From positions 310,001 through 374,000 of the forward strand of contig NZ_JACNMS010000002.1 of the NCBI RefSeq assembly GCF_020595125.1: a stretch of 64,000 nt of DNA. The letters are read 5' to 3'. A model generated the notes under the pieces. It saw only the letters and a list, made by a program, of their open reading frames with translations, ran no database searches and was not told the DNA's origin. Source of the DNA: Jeotgalibacillus aurantiacus (GTDB lineage Bacteria > Bacillota > Bacilli > Bacillales > Jeotgalibacillaceae). Positions 9,219 through 18,422 of this stretch are shown here, piece by piece; the first letter of the stretch is position 1; each line of letters begins with the position of its first letter. Both the position numbers and the translations under genes were made by a program.

Positions 9219-10633
9219 AAAAATTAAAAGAAAAATGGCTTCATTTATCCATCAGGTGGAAATGGACTTTTTCAGCTGGCGCATCAATTTTTTTATCATT
9301 TTCCATCTTCAGTATCATCTTGATATTTGCGATGAGTCAGTGGATGCTGCAGGAGGAAGAAAATTCGGTACGCTCAGTGGTTGCTGATCTTGAACGGTTT
9401 TATCAGAGCAGAAGCCCCGTTATTACCATGAATGATGTAGAAGACAGCAGGGAGCTTGCACAGCAGATCTATGATCAGGGTCAGATCATTACATTTTACA
9501 ATGCTGATGGCTATGAGTTGTTTACGTTGCAGCGTCGTGGAGAGGCAGAGATTTCAGTGCCATTTATGCCTGTGTCGGAACCCGTTCTTTCAGAAGAGCG
9601 AATTGAAGGACGTAACATATTATTTGCTGCCTTCCCTGTCGAATCACAGGGGTTCAATGGCTATATTTATGTTATTCATCCTCTTGACTCCTACAATTCC
9701 ATGGTGAGCTATATGATCGTTTTATCAGTTATTTTAGGACTCGGAGCTCTGTTATTCAGTACAGTTGCCGCCTATTTTTTATCAGGGAAGTTTATTCAGC
9801 CCGTTACTGAACTCGGTAAAACGATGAAAAAAACACAGCAGGAAGGTTTTCAAAATCAACTGTTGATGCCTGAAGTGCAGGATGAGGTTGGCGGTTTGAT
9901 TGAAATCTTTAACGATATGATGCAGGAGCTGGAAAAAAACTTTCTGAAGCAGCGTCAATTCGCGGAGGATGCTTCACATGAAATGAGAACCCCGCTGCAA
10001 ATTATCGAAGGTCATCTTGCCCTGATTCAGAGATGGGGAAAGAAAGACCCTGAAGTGCTTGAAGAATCGTTATCAATTTCTCTTCAAGAGCTCGAAAGAA
10101 TTAAAAAACTCGTCAATGATCTTCTGCTGTTATCTAAAGCAGACCGCGACATGGTAAGAGAACATCCAGTTCAGGTCAACCCTGCAGACATCATTCAGAC
10201 TGTATGTACGAAAATGAAATCGATCTATCCAGATCGCAGCATTACATGTCAGGCCGAAGACGCTCCGATCGGAATAGAAAAAGAGCATTTAGAGCAGGTA
10301 CTTATTATCTTCATAGACAATGCTTTGAAATACTCTCCTGATGACGCACCTGTCGAATTATCAGGCAGAAAACAAAACAATAGGTATGAAATGATCATTA
10401 CTGATTATGGTGAAGGAATACCAGCTGAACACCTTCCGCACATTTTCGACAGGTTTTACCGTGTCGACAAATCAAGAAGCCGTGAAGCCGGCGGCAACGG
10501 TCTTGGGCTGTCTATTGCCAAGCGCCTTTTAGACATGTATAAGGTCGGTGTAGGGATCACCAGTTCACCAGAAGGCACAAAAGTCAGGATGGAATTTCCA
10601 ATCTATACAGAAGGACAGGGTGTAAAAGAGTGA
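9215..10633 (+). CDS. arlS: Sensor histidine kinase, ArlS-like
   Basis: 472 aa. Two membrane helices (about residues 16-40 and 165-190) flank an extracellular sensor domain, followed by HAMP, a HisKA box '[14 protein letters not shown]' with the phospho-accepting His, and an ATPase domain with 'DNALKYS', 'DYGEGIP' and 'GGNGLGLSI'. All catalytic boxes are intact. It is partner of the upstream regulator through a four-base overlap. A hairpin overlaps its stop codon. Confidence 0.9.
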   Translation: MKKLKEKWLHLSIRWKWTFSAGASIFLSFSIFSIILIFAMSQWMLQEEENSVRSVVADLERFYQSRSPVITMNDVEDSRELAQQIYDQGQIITFYNADGYELFTLQRRGEAEISVPFMPVSEPVLSEERIEGRNILFAAFPVESQGFNGYIYVIHPLDSYNSMVSYMIVLSVILGLGALLFSTVAAYFLSGKFIQPVTELGKTMKKTQQEGFQNQLLMPEVQDEVGGLIEIFNDMMQELEKNFLKQRQFAEDASHEMRTPLQIIEGHLALIQRWGKKDPEVLEESLSISLQELERIKKLVNDLLLLSKADRDMVREHPVQVNPADIIQTVCTKMKSIYPDRSITCQAEDAPIGIEKEHLEQVLIIFIDNALKYSPDDAPVELSGRKQNNRYEMIITDYGEGIPAEHLPHIFDRFYRVDKSRSREAGGNGLGLSIAKRLLDMYKVGVGITSSPEGTKVRMEFPIYTEGQGVKE

Positions 10634-10655
10634 ATTACTATTCACTTTTTTACAC
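10620..10655 (+). terminator. Hairpin over the arlS stop codon
   Basis: A 15-bp stem with one G-T pair (10620-10634 with 10641-10655), the right arm containing six T. It is likely the arlRS terminator, although the T run is inside the stem and not after it, so efficiency is uncertain. Confidence 0.5.
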
Positions 10656-10720
10656 TCACAATTTTTAAAAAAATTCATCGAAACGCTTTATCTCAGTCCT
10701 TTACAGTGATAAAATGGCTC

Positions 10721-10734
10721 TGTAAGCGTTTTAG
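10721..10734. promoter_or_regulatory. cre-like site upstream of odhA
   Basis: TGTAAGCGTTTTAG matches the CcpA operator consensus TGWAANCGNTNWCA at 12 of 14 positions. A weaker match lies at about 10678-10691 (CGAAACGCTTTA). Catabolite control of odhAB would make metabolic sense. Binding is inferred, not shown. Confidence 0.4.
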
Positions 10735-10751
10735 TGATTTATAAAACTATA

Positions 10752-10780
10752 TTTACATAGCATTTCTGTAAATTTATACA
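10752..10780 (+). promoter_or_regulatory. sigma-A promoter of odhAB with overlapping inverted repeat
   Basis: TTTACA at 10752-10757, a 17-base spacer, and TATACA at 10775-10780. An 8-bp inverted repeat CATTTCTG (10761-10768) / CAGAAATG (10784-10791) brackets the -10 element and could be a repressor operator. Confidence 0.6.
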
Positions 10781-10815
10781 TTTCAGAAATGTCCAAGACG
10801 TTGGAGGTTTTCAAA

Positions 10816-13632
10816 ATGAGAAAACAGGCGGAGCAGGACTCATCTTTATTAAGTTTTTCAGGGCCAAACCTTGGCTATATGATGGAGATGTATGATCTTT
10901 ATCTTGAAGATCCGTCATCGGTTGATGAAGAACTGCAGCAATATTTTAAGGAAAATGGTTCCCCTTATAAGTCTGGGAATCAGAAAGCAGAAGTCAACAT
11001 CGAAGGAACTGATTACAGCAAGGTGATTGCAGCGGTTCAACTGGCCGACAGCATTCGTGCATACGGACACCTTGCAGCAGATATTAATCCGCTCCATGAC
11101 AAGAAAAAAGACACAGAAAGAATTGAACTTGAAACTTACGGACTGACAAAAGCAGATCTTGAAAAAATCCCTGTCGATATTTTAATCGAAAATTCGACTG
11201 ATGAAGTGACAAATGGATATGAAGCCATTGAGTATTTAAAGAAAATGTACACGCGCACCATTGCGTTTGAGTATGCTCATGTTCATGACCGCGAGGAAAA
11301 GAAGTGGCTGAAAAACTACATTGAATCCGGTTCACTGGATGCTTCAATAACGGATGACAAAAAGAAAGAAATCTTAAACCGTCTCGTTCAGGTTGAAGGG
11401 TTTGAAAACTTTGTTCATAAAACGTTTGTAGGTCAGAAACGTTTCTCTATCGAAGGTCTTGATGCGATGGTTCCATTACTTGATGAAATTATTCAATCGA
11501 CCGTAGAAAAAGGTGCCCGTTCGATTAATATCGGAATGGCTCACCGTGGACGTCTGAACGTACTGGCACACGTGCTTGAAAAACCGTATGAAATGATCTT
11601 TGCAGAATTTCAGCACTCACCAAGTAAAGATCTGATCCCGTCTGAAGGATCAATCGGGATTACATATGGCTGGACTGGTGATGTGAAGTATCACTTAGGT
11701 GCAGACCGGAACCTGGCTAAAAACGAAGCAAAAACACGCATTACACTTGCAAATAACCCAAGTCACCTTGAGGTTATCAGCCCGATCGTAGCCGGCTATA
11801 CAAGAGCGGCTCAGGAAAACCGTTCTGAAGCGGGTATTCCGGATATTAAAACGGAATCCTCACTGGCGATTATGATTCACGGTGATGCAGCCTTCCCGGG
11901 TCAGGGCGTTGTAGCAGAAACACTGAACATGAGCCAGCTGCGCGGCTACCATACCGGCGGATCCATCCACGTGATTGCCAACAATATGATCGGATTTACA
12001 ACAGAATCATTTGACTCACGTTCGACACAGTATGCTTCTGATACGGCAAAAGGATTTGAAGTGCCCATTCTTCACGTCAACGCAGATGATCCGGAAGCCT
12101 GTCTGGCAGCAGCCATCATGGCGAGCGAATACCGTGCGACGTTCAGCAAAGATTTTGTCATTGATCTGATCGGTTACCGCCGTTTTGGCCATAACGAAAT
12201 GGATGAGCCGATGGTAACGAACCCTGATATGTATACGTATATCAAAAACCATGATAACGTACGTAAGCTTTATGAGGATAAGCTTGTAGGAAATAAAACG
12301 CTGTCAGCTGAAGAGGCGCAAAAAATGAGGGAAGACCACATGGCTCACCTTCAGAAAGCATATGATTCGGTGCCGAAATCAGACAAAGAGCGCGATATTT
12401 CAATGGAACCGCCGGAAGATGTGACAAGTTCGCTTCATGATTTTTCAACAGGCGTTGAGCTTGATCGTCTGACTGCCATGAATCAGGACTTACTTTCATA
12501 CCCTGAAGGTTTTAATGTATTTAAGAAGCTTGAAAAAATCCTTCAGCGACGACAGGACCCATTTGAAAAAGACGGAAAAGTAGACTGGGCTCACGCTGAG
12601 ACACTGGCCTTTGGTGCGATCCTGCAGGATGGTACACCAATCAGACTCAGTGGACAGGATTCCCAGCGCGGAACTTTCGCTCACCGTCACCTTGTCCTTC
12701 ATGATGAAAAAACGGGTGAAGAATACACGCCGCTTCATCATATCAAAGATGCAAATGCTTCCTTCTGCGTTTATAACAGTCCTCTGACAGAGGCTGCAGT
12801 AGTAGGATTTGAATATGGTTATAATGTCTTTTCGAAAGAGACGCTTGTGCTCTGGGAAGCACAATATGGTGACTTTGCCAATATGGCGCAGGTTATGTTT
12901 GATCAGTTTGTTTCTTCAAGCCGTGCGAAATGGGGACAGAAGTCAGGTCTTGTCATGCTTCTTCCACATGGTTATGAAGGACAAGGTCCGGAGCATTCAT
13001 CAGCCCGTATGGAGCGATTCCTTACACTTGCTGCTGAAAATAACTGGACGGTCGCAAATCTGACAAGTTCTGCACAGTACTTCCACATTTTAAGAAGACA
13101 GGCCGCGATTCTGAAAAAAGAGGAAGTCAGACCGCTCATCATTATGACACCGAAAAGTCTCTTAAGACATCCACTCGTTTCGAGAGGTGTTGAAGAGTTT
13201 ACCGAAGGCGGCTTCAGACCGCTGATTGAGCATCCGGAGCTCGGTAAAGAGACTGATCAGGTAGAGCGTATTGTTCTATCAGCTGGAAAAGTTGGCATCG
13301 ATCTGCTTGAACGTGCTGAAAAAGAAGAAAACAATGACTGGCTGCACCTGGTCCGTATCGAAGAGATTTATCCTTTCCCGATGCAGGAAGTAAGAGAGAT
13401 CTTCAGTCGATATCCTAACCTGAAGGAAGTTGTCTGGGTACAGGAAGAGCCTAAAAACATGGGTGCATGGACATTTGTTGAACCAAGACTTTTAGAGCTC
13501 GCACCGGAAGGCGTCAAAGTCGATTATATTGGAAGAAGACGCCGAAGCAGTCCGGCTGAGGGAGACCCTACCGTTCATAAAAAAGAGCAGGAAAGAATAT
13601 TAGAACAATCCGTAGTCAAAGGGAAAGAATAG
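10816..13632 (+). CDS. odhA: 2-oxoglutarate dehydrogenase E1 component
   Basis: 938 aa, thiamine-diphosphate-dependent E1 of the TCA-cycle 2-oxoglutarate dehydrogenase complex. The thiamine/Mg motif runs from 'GDAAFPGQG' to 'IANN', and the family sequences '[14 protein letters not shown]' and '[14 protein letters not shown]' are present. The ATG at 10816 follows TTGGAGG by eight bases; an earlier in-frame ATG at 10789 would sit inside the promoter repeat. odhB follows after 14 bases. The length is typical of Bacillales OdhA. Confidence 0.96.
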   Translation: MRKQAEQDSSLLSFSGPNLGYMMEMYDLYLEDPSSVDEELQQYFKENGSPYKSGNQKAEVNIEGTDYSKVIAAVQLADSIRAYGHLAADINPLHDKKKDTERIELETYGLTKADLEKIPVDILIENSTDEVTNGYEAIEYLKKMYTRTIAFEYAHVHDREEKKWLKNYIESGSLDASITDDKKKEILNRLVQVEGFENFVHKTFVGQKRFSIEGLDAMVPLLDEIIQSTVEKGARSINIGMAHRGRLNVLAHVLEKPYEMIFAEFQHSPSKDLIPSEGSIGITYGWTGDVKYHLGADRNLAKNEAKTRITLANNPSHLEVISPIVAGYTRAAQENRSEAGIPDIKTESSLAIMIHGDAAFPGQGVVAETLNMSQLRGYHTGGSIHVIANNMIGFTTESFDSRSTQYASDTAKGFEVPILHVNADDPEACLAAAIMASEYRATFSKDFVIDLIGYRRFGHNEMDEPMVTNPDMYTYIKNHDNVRKLYEDKLVGNKTLSAEEAQKMREDHMAHLQKAYDSVPKSDKERDISMEPPEDVTSSLHDFSTGVELDRLTAMNQDLLSYPEGFNVFKKLEKILQRRQDPFEKDGKVDWAHAETLAFGAILQDGTPIRLSGQDSQRGTFAHRHLVLHDEKTGEEYTPLHHIKDANASFCVYNSPLTEAAVVGFEYGYNVFSKETLVLWEAQYGDFANMAQVMFDQFVSSSRAKWGQKSGLVMLLPHGYEGQGPEHSSARMERFLTLAAENNWTVANLTSSAQYFHILRRQAAILKKEEVRPLIIMTPKSLLRHPLVSRGVEEFTEGGFRPLIEHPELGKETDQVERIVLSAGKVGIDLLERAEKEENNDWLHLVRIEEIYPFPMQEVREIFSRYPNLKEVVWVQEEPKNMGAWTFVEPRLLELAPEGVKVDYIGRRRRSSPAEGDPTVHKKEQERILEQSVVKGKE

Positions 13633-13646
13633 AGGAGGAAGTCGCA

Positions 13647-14891
13647 GTGGCAGAAATTAAAGTTCCAGAATTAGCTGAATCAATTACAGAGGGTACAATC
13701 GCACAATGGCTTAAACAGCCTGGGGATCAGGTTGAAAAAGGCGAATACATCGTTGAACTTGAAACAGATAAAGTAAACGTTGAAGTGATTTCAGAAGAGG
13801 CCGGCGTTATCAAGGAACTGAAAGCCGATGAAGGAGACACTGTTGAAGTAGGACAGGTTATTGCCATCGTTGAAGCTGGTGAAGGCGGAAGTACAGCATC
13901 AGCTCCTGAGACTGCTGAAGAAGCACCGAAAGAGAGTCCGGCTCAGGAAAGCAAGGAGAAGACGGCTGAAGTAGCAGAAGAGAAGAAAGGCCGTACGATT
14001 GCATCTCCTGCAGCAAGAAAGCTGGCAAGAGAAAAAGGAATCGACCTTTCTGAAGTATCGACGGTTGATCCGATGGGCCGCGTGAGAAAACAGGATGTTG
14101 AGAATCACGGATCAAAGCCTGCTGCTTCAGAGCCTAAAAAGGAAGCACCAAAAGCAAAGCAGGAGTCTGCACCGAAGAAAGAAGATACTAAACCGGTTGT
14201 CCGCGAAAAAATGTCTCGCCGTCGCCAGACCATTGCAAATCGTCTGGTAGAAGTACAGCAGACTGCAGCCATGCTGACAACATTTAATGAAATCGACATG
14301 ACTTATGTGATGGATCTGCGTAAACGTAAAAAAGACCGCTTCTTTGAAACGCATGACGTCCGTCTTGGATTTATGTCTTTCTTCACGAAAGCAGTTGTTG
14401 CAGCACTTAAGAAGTACCCGTATGTGAATGCTGAGATCGACGGAGACGAAATCGTTCTGAAAAAATATTACGATGTAGGTGTAGCAGTTTCTACTGAGGA
14501 CGGTCTCGTTGTCCCAATCGTCAGAGACTGTGACCGTAAAAACTTCGCAGAGATTGAGCAGGAAATTGTAAACCTTGCTGAAAAAGCGAAGAGCAAAAAG
14601 CTTCAATTAAGTGATTTGCAGGGAGGATCGTTCACCATCACAAATGGCGGCGTATTCGGTTCACTGTTATCAACACCAATTTTAAATGGCCCGCAGGTTG
14701 GTATACTCGGTATGCACACGATCCAGTTGCGTCCGGTTGCCATTGATGCAGAACGTACACACAATCGTCCAATGATGTACGTGGCACTTTCTTATGATCA
14801 CCGTATTATTGATGGAAAAGAAGCGGTTGGATTCCTGAAAATGGTCAAGGAACTATTGGAGAATCCGGAAGATCTTCTTCTTGAAGGTTAA
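13647..14891 (+). CDS. odhB: Dihydrolipoamide succinyltransferase, E2 component
   Basis: 414 aa. One N-terminal lipoyl domain with the lipoylated Lys in '[12 protein letters not shown]', an acidic/Ala-Pro linker, a peripheral-subunit-binding domain ('[19 protein letters not shown]'), a second Lys-rich linker, and a catalytic acyltransferase domain ending with '[16 protein letters not shown]' (active-site His and Asp). The GTG start has GAGGAGG nine bases upstream. It forms the core of the complex with OdhA; the E3 subunit is not in this window. Confidence 0.96.
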   Translation: MAEIKVPELAESITEGTIAQWLKQPGDQVEKGEYIVELETDKVNVEVISEEAGVIKELKADEGDTVEVGQVIAIVEAGEGGSTASAPETAEEAPKESPAQESKEKTAEVAEEKKGRTIASPAARKLAREKGIDLSEVSTVDPMGRVRKQDVENHGSKPAASEPKKEAPKAKQESAPKKEDTKPVVREKMSRRRQTIANRLVEVQQTAAMLTTFNEIDMTYVMDLRKRKKDRFFETHDVRLGFMSFFTKAVVAALKKYPYVNAEIDGDEIVLKKYYDVGVAVSTEDGLVVPIVRDCDRKNFAEIEQEIVNLAEKAKSKKLQLSDLQGGSFTITNGGVFGSLLSTPILNGPQVGILGMHTIQLRPVAIDAERTHNRPMMYVALSYDHRIIDGKEAVGFLKMVKELLENPEDLLLEG

Positions 14892-14896
14892 TGATT

Positions 14897-14934
14897 AAAG
14901 GTGAAGCCTGACTCATCAGGCTTCACCTTTTTTT
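14897..14934 (+). terminator. odhAB terminator
   Basis: A strong stem AAAGGTGAAGCCTGA / TCAGGCTTCACCTTT with a 4-base loop, followed by more T, directly after the odhB stop. Confidence 0.9.
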
Positions 14935-14940
14935 GACCAA

Positions 14941-14970
14941 TTAAAAACACGCAGAACAATGTCTGCGTGT
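14941..14970 (-). terminator. Terminator of the Sda-like gene
   Basis: A 9-bp stem ACACGCAGA / TCTGCGTGT (14947-14955 with 14962-14970), followed on the minus strand by five T. It lies 10 bases past the stop of the small minus-strand gene. Confidence 0.75.
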
Positions 14971-14979
14971 ATGTAGCCC

Positions 14980-15114
14980 TTATTTTCTGTTTCGTCCGGC
15001 GTTAATGCCTCTTTTTTGAATTTCCTTGCGTAAAATCACCTGAGTATCGTGTTCTCCATGTTTCTCAGCGTCACGGTAAGCGGATAAAAGCTGTTCGTTA
15101 CTCAAAATTTTCAA
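14980..15114 (-). CDS. Small Sda-like protein (44 aa)
   Basis: A short gene with a TTG start at 15114, preceded nine bases upstream by a perfect AAGGAGG. The product begins MKILSNEQLLSAYRDAEKHG and ends 'VILRKEIQKRGINAGRNRK'. The pattern 'LSxEQLLxAY...(I/L)xxEIxxR' resembles the helical hairpin of Sda, the checkpoint inhibitor of sporulation kinase KinA. The Phe of Sda that contacts the kinase appears to be Thr here, so kinase inhibition is only a possibility. It has its own promoter and terminator, which supports a real gene. It lies on the opposite strand between odhB and a hydrolase. Confidence 0.6.
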   Translation of the reverse strand: MKILSNEQLLSAYRDAEKHGEHDTQVILRKEIQKRGINAGRNRK

Positions 15115-15140
15115 TGGATGAAACCTCCTTAGTGATCTTT

Positions 15141-15202
15141 TTAATGGAATATTCTAATAATTCCATTAACCATATTATACGCTCATCTTGAGGTGTCATC
15201 AA
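15141..15202 (-). promoter_or_regulatory. Promoter and palindromic operator of the Sda-like gene
   Basis: On the minus strand TTGATG (15197-15202), a 17-base spacer and a perfect TATAAT (15174-15179). Just downstream of the -10, near the expected start of transcription, is a perfect 10-bp inverted repeat (15141-15150 with 15160-15169, arm TTAATGGAAT, 9-base centre), a likely operator or a leader hairpin. Confidence 0.7.
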
Positions 15203-15355
15203 CAGCATTCCATCATTGTTACTGAATTGTATTATTTAAGTATTATTTTTGTTAATCATGTCGAAGTCTAAGCAAATCAGCATGTTTATATTAGCCTTCA
15301 TAGTGGAAACAACAGTGCAGTTACGACATAATTAGGTTAAAAAGGACATGATCTT

Positions 15356-16426
15356 ATGCAGCAGTTCCACCTCGATGTAATTAAGGGAAGGGGGTCCCAC
15401 TTTGAACTTGGAAAACAGGCAGGAAGATTATTTCAACAGACCCCTCTCTATCATTCTCACGTAAAACGGCGTGACCGCTCAAAAAAAGCGTATCACACGG
15501 ATGAAAAAATCGCGAAGTCTTATTTTGATCAATTTTCTCCTGGGCTGTGGAATGAGCTGGAAGGGCTCAGCTCTGTCATGGCTTGGGACACTTCGGAAGT
15601 AATTCACGAATATTCCGGCTGGCAGCAGGACTGGAAAAAATCAGGCTGTTCAGTACTCATGAAAAAGGGCTATTTTGCCCGTAATTATGATTATCACCCT
15701 AAAACATACGAAGGCAGGCTGATGCTGTGGCAACCAGAAAGAGGTTACGCATCCATCGGGGTTGCAGGAAGAATGATAGGAAGAATTGATGGAATGAATG
15801 AAAAAGGACTTTGTGTTGGTTTTCATTTTGTTAACCGGAAAAACCCCGGTAAAGGCTTTACATGCTCGATTATCGCCCGCTTTCTGCTCGACAGCTGTTC
15901 AACCACAGATGAAGCCGTAGCGATGCTAAAAGAGATTCCTCATCGGCACGCCTTTAATTACACGCTTTATGATGCACACGGTAAACATGCTGTCGTAGAA
16001 GCTTCCGCACTCGGGGTCGCCGTCCGTAATGAGGAAATGGACACAGCCTGCACAAATCATTTTGAAACTTCGATAAAATCATCTGAAAACCGTTATCAGC
16101 TAAAGGAATCCATCAGCAGACTTCATATGATCCACCAGCAGGGGCAAACAGCACATAACCCATTGGAGGCCTTTAAGAAGTTCAACGATCCTGCATATGG
16201 GATTTTCAAAAAGAACTATGGAAGCTGGGCTGGTACGATTCATACCGCTGTATATCAGCCTTCAACATTAAAAATGTTTTTTGGAGCCGGACAAAATGCG
16301 GTTCCCTTGGAAATCGATTTTGGTAAGTGGCTTCAGGGAGAACGTTTTCCTGTGACAAAAGTTTTCGGCAAAATTGATTCAGCAGAAGCGTTCAGTCACG
16401 TGAATCAACCTTCAACATCTTCTTGA
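15356..16426 (+). CDS. C45-type N-terminal nucleophile hydrolase
   Basis: 356 aa. It resembles the acyl-CoA:6-aminopenicillanate acyltransferase/peptidase C45 family, whose proenzyme self-cleaves before a Cys that becomes the N-terminal nucleophile. C98 in 'SGCSVLMKKGYFARNYDYHP' is the expected cleavage point and nucleophile, followed by 'IGRIDGMNEKGLCVGFHFVN'. Substrates of the many bacterial homologs are mostly unknown amides. There is no signal peptide, so it is cytoplasmic. It is monocistronic or read with the short gene that follows. Beta-lactam biosynthesis is not implied. Confidence 0.75.
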   Translation: MQQFHLDVIKGRGSHFELGKQAGRLFQQTPLYHSHVKRRDRSKKAYHTDEKIAKSYFDQFSPGLWNELEGLSSVMAWDTSEVIHEYSGWQQDWKKSGCSVLMKKGYFARNYDYHPKTYEGRLMLWQPERGYASIGVAGRMIGRIDGMNEKGLCVGFHFVNRKNPGKGFTCSIIARFLLDSCSTTDEAVAMLKEIPHRHAFNYTLYDAHGKHAVVEASALGVAVRNEEMDTACTNHFETSIKSSENRYQLKESISRLHMIHQQGQTAHNPLEAFKKFNDPAYGIFKKNYGSWAGTIHTAVYQPSTLKMFFGAGQNAVPLEIDFGKWLQGERFPVTKVFGKIDSAEAFSHVNQPSTSS

Positions 16427-16484
16427 TGAGCGGATGGTTAAACGATATACTGATCATACAAACGTAGGAAAGGGGTCTGAATGG

Positions 16485-16688
16485 ATGATTCACTTGGATT
16501 GGGAAAAGCGTGAAACCATTAAGCAGGTTAAGTGTGTACACGATAATGCTGCAAAGTACGTTGTTAATAATGTACTGACGGTAGGAAAAACATATGACGT
16601 AAAAAATGAAACCGAGGAATTTATCTTTATTATTGATAATAGCGGAAAGATCGGCGGTTTTTACAAAAACTATTTTGAAGCTGTATAA
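16485..16688 (+). CDS. Small conserved protein, DUF6501-like
   Basis: 67 aa, no signal or membrane segment. The core 'KCVHDNAAKYVVNNVLTVGKTYDVKNETEEF' and end 'IDNSGKIGGFYKNYFE' match what I recall of the DUF6501 family of Bacillales. The ATG at 16485 has AAAGGGG about nine bases upstream, and the N-terminal extension to 16434 has none. The function is unknown. A hairpin terminator follows at 16709. Confidence 0.65.
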   Translation: MIHLDWEKRETIKQVKCVHDNAAKYVVNNVLTVGKTYDVKNETEEFIFIIDNSGKIGGFYKNYFEAV

Positions 16689-16708
16689 ACAGCTGAATGA
16701 TAAACATT

Positions 16709-16734
16709 AGAGGCCCTGAATGAGGCCTCTTTTG
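16709..16734 (+). terminator. Terminator after the DUF6501-like gene
   Basis: A 7-bp stem AGAGGCC / GGCCTCT with an 8-base loop, followed by TTTTG. Confidence 0.7.
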
Positions 16735-16843
16735 TAGTTTAATATTCATCGCTTACCCGTATATAGTATTTTACATATAATGGAAAAACGATGAAAAGAC
16801 TGATATAACAGCAGTTAATGACCACATTGCTCAAAAATATTTC

Positions 16844-16872
16844 TTTTCATTCATTTTCTTTCAAATTATAAT
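16844..16872 (+). promoter_or_regulatory. Promoter of the rok-like gene
   Basis: TTTTCA (16844-16849), a 17-base spacer, and a perfect TATAAT (16867-16872). The region 16780-16900 is very A+T rich, the kind of DNA that Rok proteins bind, so autoregulation is possible. Confidence 0.5.
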
Positions 16873-16910
16873 GAACATATACTAATTTGATTTATTGAGG
16901 AGAGAACCGA

Positions 16911-17339
16911 ATGTTTGATGAAAGAACGGCTTTGAAAATCAGGCTCGAGCAAATGGTTGATTCTGAAGAGCGGATCTTAAATGAGTTCAGAAAAGAAAGA
17001 GAAGCCATTCTTACACGACTGCGTGAGCTGGATAAAGAAGAAGGCCTTGCTGTTTCCTCACAAATGGCGACTGAAGAGAACAATCCACTGCCTGCGGCAA
17101 CTGAAAAGCCTCGTAAAGTAAAGGATATTGGAAAATCCAAGAGGATGCATGAAGCAGCGTTTACCATCTTGAAAAGCACCCTTGAGCCGATTAAAGGAAC
17201 GGATATTCAGGACTTTATTGAAAAAGAAACAGGGTATAAAGTTGCCAATATCACAACATTTATGAAGACAATACAGAAAAAAGACTCGAATGTGAGAAAG
17301 CTGGATCGCGGTCTTTATATTTATGAATCTCAAAAATAA
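16911..17339 (+). CDS. rok: Rok-like nucleoid-associated repressor
   Basis: 142 aa. The N-terminus 'MFDERTALKIRLEQM' through a charged coiled coil to residue 45, a Pro/Lys-rich linker, and a C-terminal winged-helix-like domain ('ITTFMKTIQKK...VRKLDRGLYIYE') match B. subtilis Rok, the xenogeneic silencer and comK repressor, in order and motif. It is shorter than B. subtilis Rok (about 190 aa), mainly in the linker. It is expected to oligomerise through the coiled coil and bind A+T-rich DNA. The start has GAGGAG upstream. Confidence 0.75.
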   Translation: MFDERTALKIRLEQMVDSEERILNEFRKEREAILTRLRELDKEEGLAVSSQMATEENNPLPAATEKPRKVKDIGKSKRMHEAAFTILKSTLEPIKGTDIQDFIEKETGYKVANITTFMKTIQKKDSNVRKLDRGLYIYESQK

Positions 17340-17349
17340 TCTGCAGACC

Positions 17350-17380
17350 AAAAAGCATGGACTCATCGTCCATGCTTTTT
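17350..17380 (+). terminator. rok terminator
   Basis: A perfect 13-bp stem AAAAAGCATGGAC / GTCCATGCTTTTT with a 5-base loop. Confidence 0.85.
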
Positions 17381-17473
17381 GATTAAATATGTAGGGAGAT
17401 GACCAATTTACTCCTGCCATGTTACGAAAGCAATAAGGATTTTTACGAGTAAGATTTGAAGGTCACACAAAAG

Positions 17474-17503
17474 TTGAAAATACCGTATAAACAACGATAG
17501 AAT
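17474..17503 (+). promoter_or_regulatory. Promoter of the MoxR-VWA operon
   Basis: TTGAAA (17474-17479), an 18-base spacer, and TAGAAT (17498-17503), 37 bases before the MoxR ATG. Confidence 0.5.
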
Positions 17504-17540
17504 GAATCATTGAGTAATGACTTAAAAAGGATGATTAAAC

Positions 17541-18419
17541 ATGACGAACATTTTAGATCAGTTACCCGAAGAGATTATGGATATGATAAATAATACACCT
17601 GAATCCCCTGAGGAGGATAAAAGGAGAATAGGCACTGGCGGCTATACCTCTGATGATCCCGCCATTTTAGCAGATGCGGTTGTCAGTATGGCGTTGAAAA
17701 AGAATATTTTATTAAAGGGGCCTACCGGTTCGGGCAAGACAAAGCTGGCCGAGACAGTCAGCTCCATTTTCCGTCAGCCGATGTACAGCATTAACTGTTC
17801 TGTTGACCTTGATGCAGAAGCCATGCTCGGCTTTAAAACCATTGAACAGGTTGATGGTAAATCTGTCATTACCTTCGTCGAGGGTCCTGTTATTCAGGCG
17901 ATGAAAAAAGGACAGATCCTCTACATTGATGAAATCAACATGGCAAAGCCGGAAACACTGCCAATCCTTAATGGAGTGCTTGATTATCGCAGAACGATCA
18001 CGAACCCTTTTACCAATGAAGTGATTCAGGCAGCGGAAGGCTTTAAAGTCGTAGCTGCCATCAATGAAGGATATGTCGGAACCGTGCCATTAAATGAAGC
18101 GCTGAAAAACCGCTTTGTCGTTATTGATGTGCCATATATTTCAGGAGAAACACTTAAAACAGTCATTAAAAATGAAAGTCAGTTGAGAAACGACGTATTA
18201 ATCGATCAGTTTATTCAACTGTCAGGAGACTTATTAACCCAGGTGCAAAATGGACAGGTATCTGAAGAAGCCGCTTCGATTCGTGCGCTGCTCGATACAT
18301 GTGATCTGGCTCTTTACATGCCGCCAATAAGAGCGGTACAACGGGGTATAACTGATAAACTTGAGGATGAACGCGAACAGGCAGCAGTCAGAAATATTGC
18401 AGAAACCATTTTCGGATGA
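17541..18419 (+). CDS. MoxR-type AAA+ ATPase (YojN-like)
   Basis: 292 aa. Walker A 'GPTGSGKT' at residues 60-67, Walker B 'ILYIDEINM', and a sensor region 'VVAAINEG'. MoxR/NorQ ATPases work with a von Willebrand A partner as chaperones that remodel or activate client enzymes. The VWA partner follows three bases later. In B. subtilis the homologous pair yojN-yojO lies beside odhAB, as here. The client is unknown; closeness to OdhAB is only suggestive. Confidence 0.85.
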   Translation: MTNILDQLPEEIMDMINNTPESPEEDKRRIGTGGYTSDDPAILADAVVSMALKKNILLKGPTGSGKTKLAETVSSIFRQPMYSINCSVDLDAEAMLGFKTIEQVDGKSVITFVEGPVIQAMKKGQILYIDEINMAKPETLPILNGVLDYRRTITNPFTNEVIQAAEGFKVVAAINEGYVGTVPLNEALKNRFVVIDVPYISGETLKTVIKNESQLRNDVLIDQFIQLSGDLLTQVQNGQVSEEAASIRALLDTCDLALYMPPIRAVQRGITDKLEDEREQAAVRNIAETIFG

Positions 18420-18422
18420 GGT

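Noticed and set aside
14127-14606. 159-codon minus-strand frame inside odhB
   Set aside because: Antisense shadow of a well-supported gene; Cys/Phe-rich composition typical of reverse-strand translation.
15356-16426. Penicillin acyltransferase or beta-lactam biosynthesis
   Set aside because: Family membership does not imply this substrate, and no biosynthetic genes surround it.
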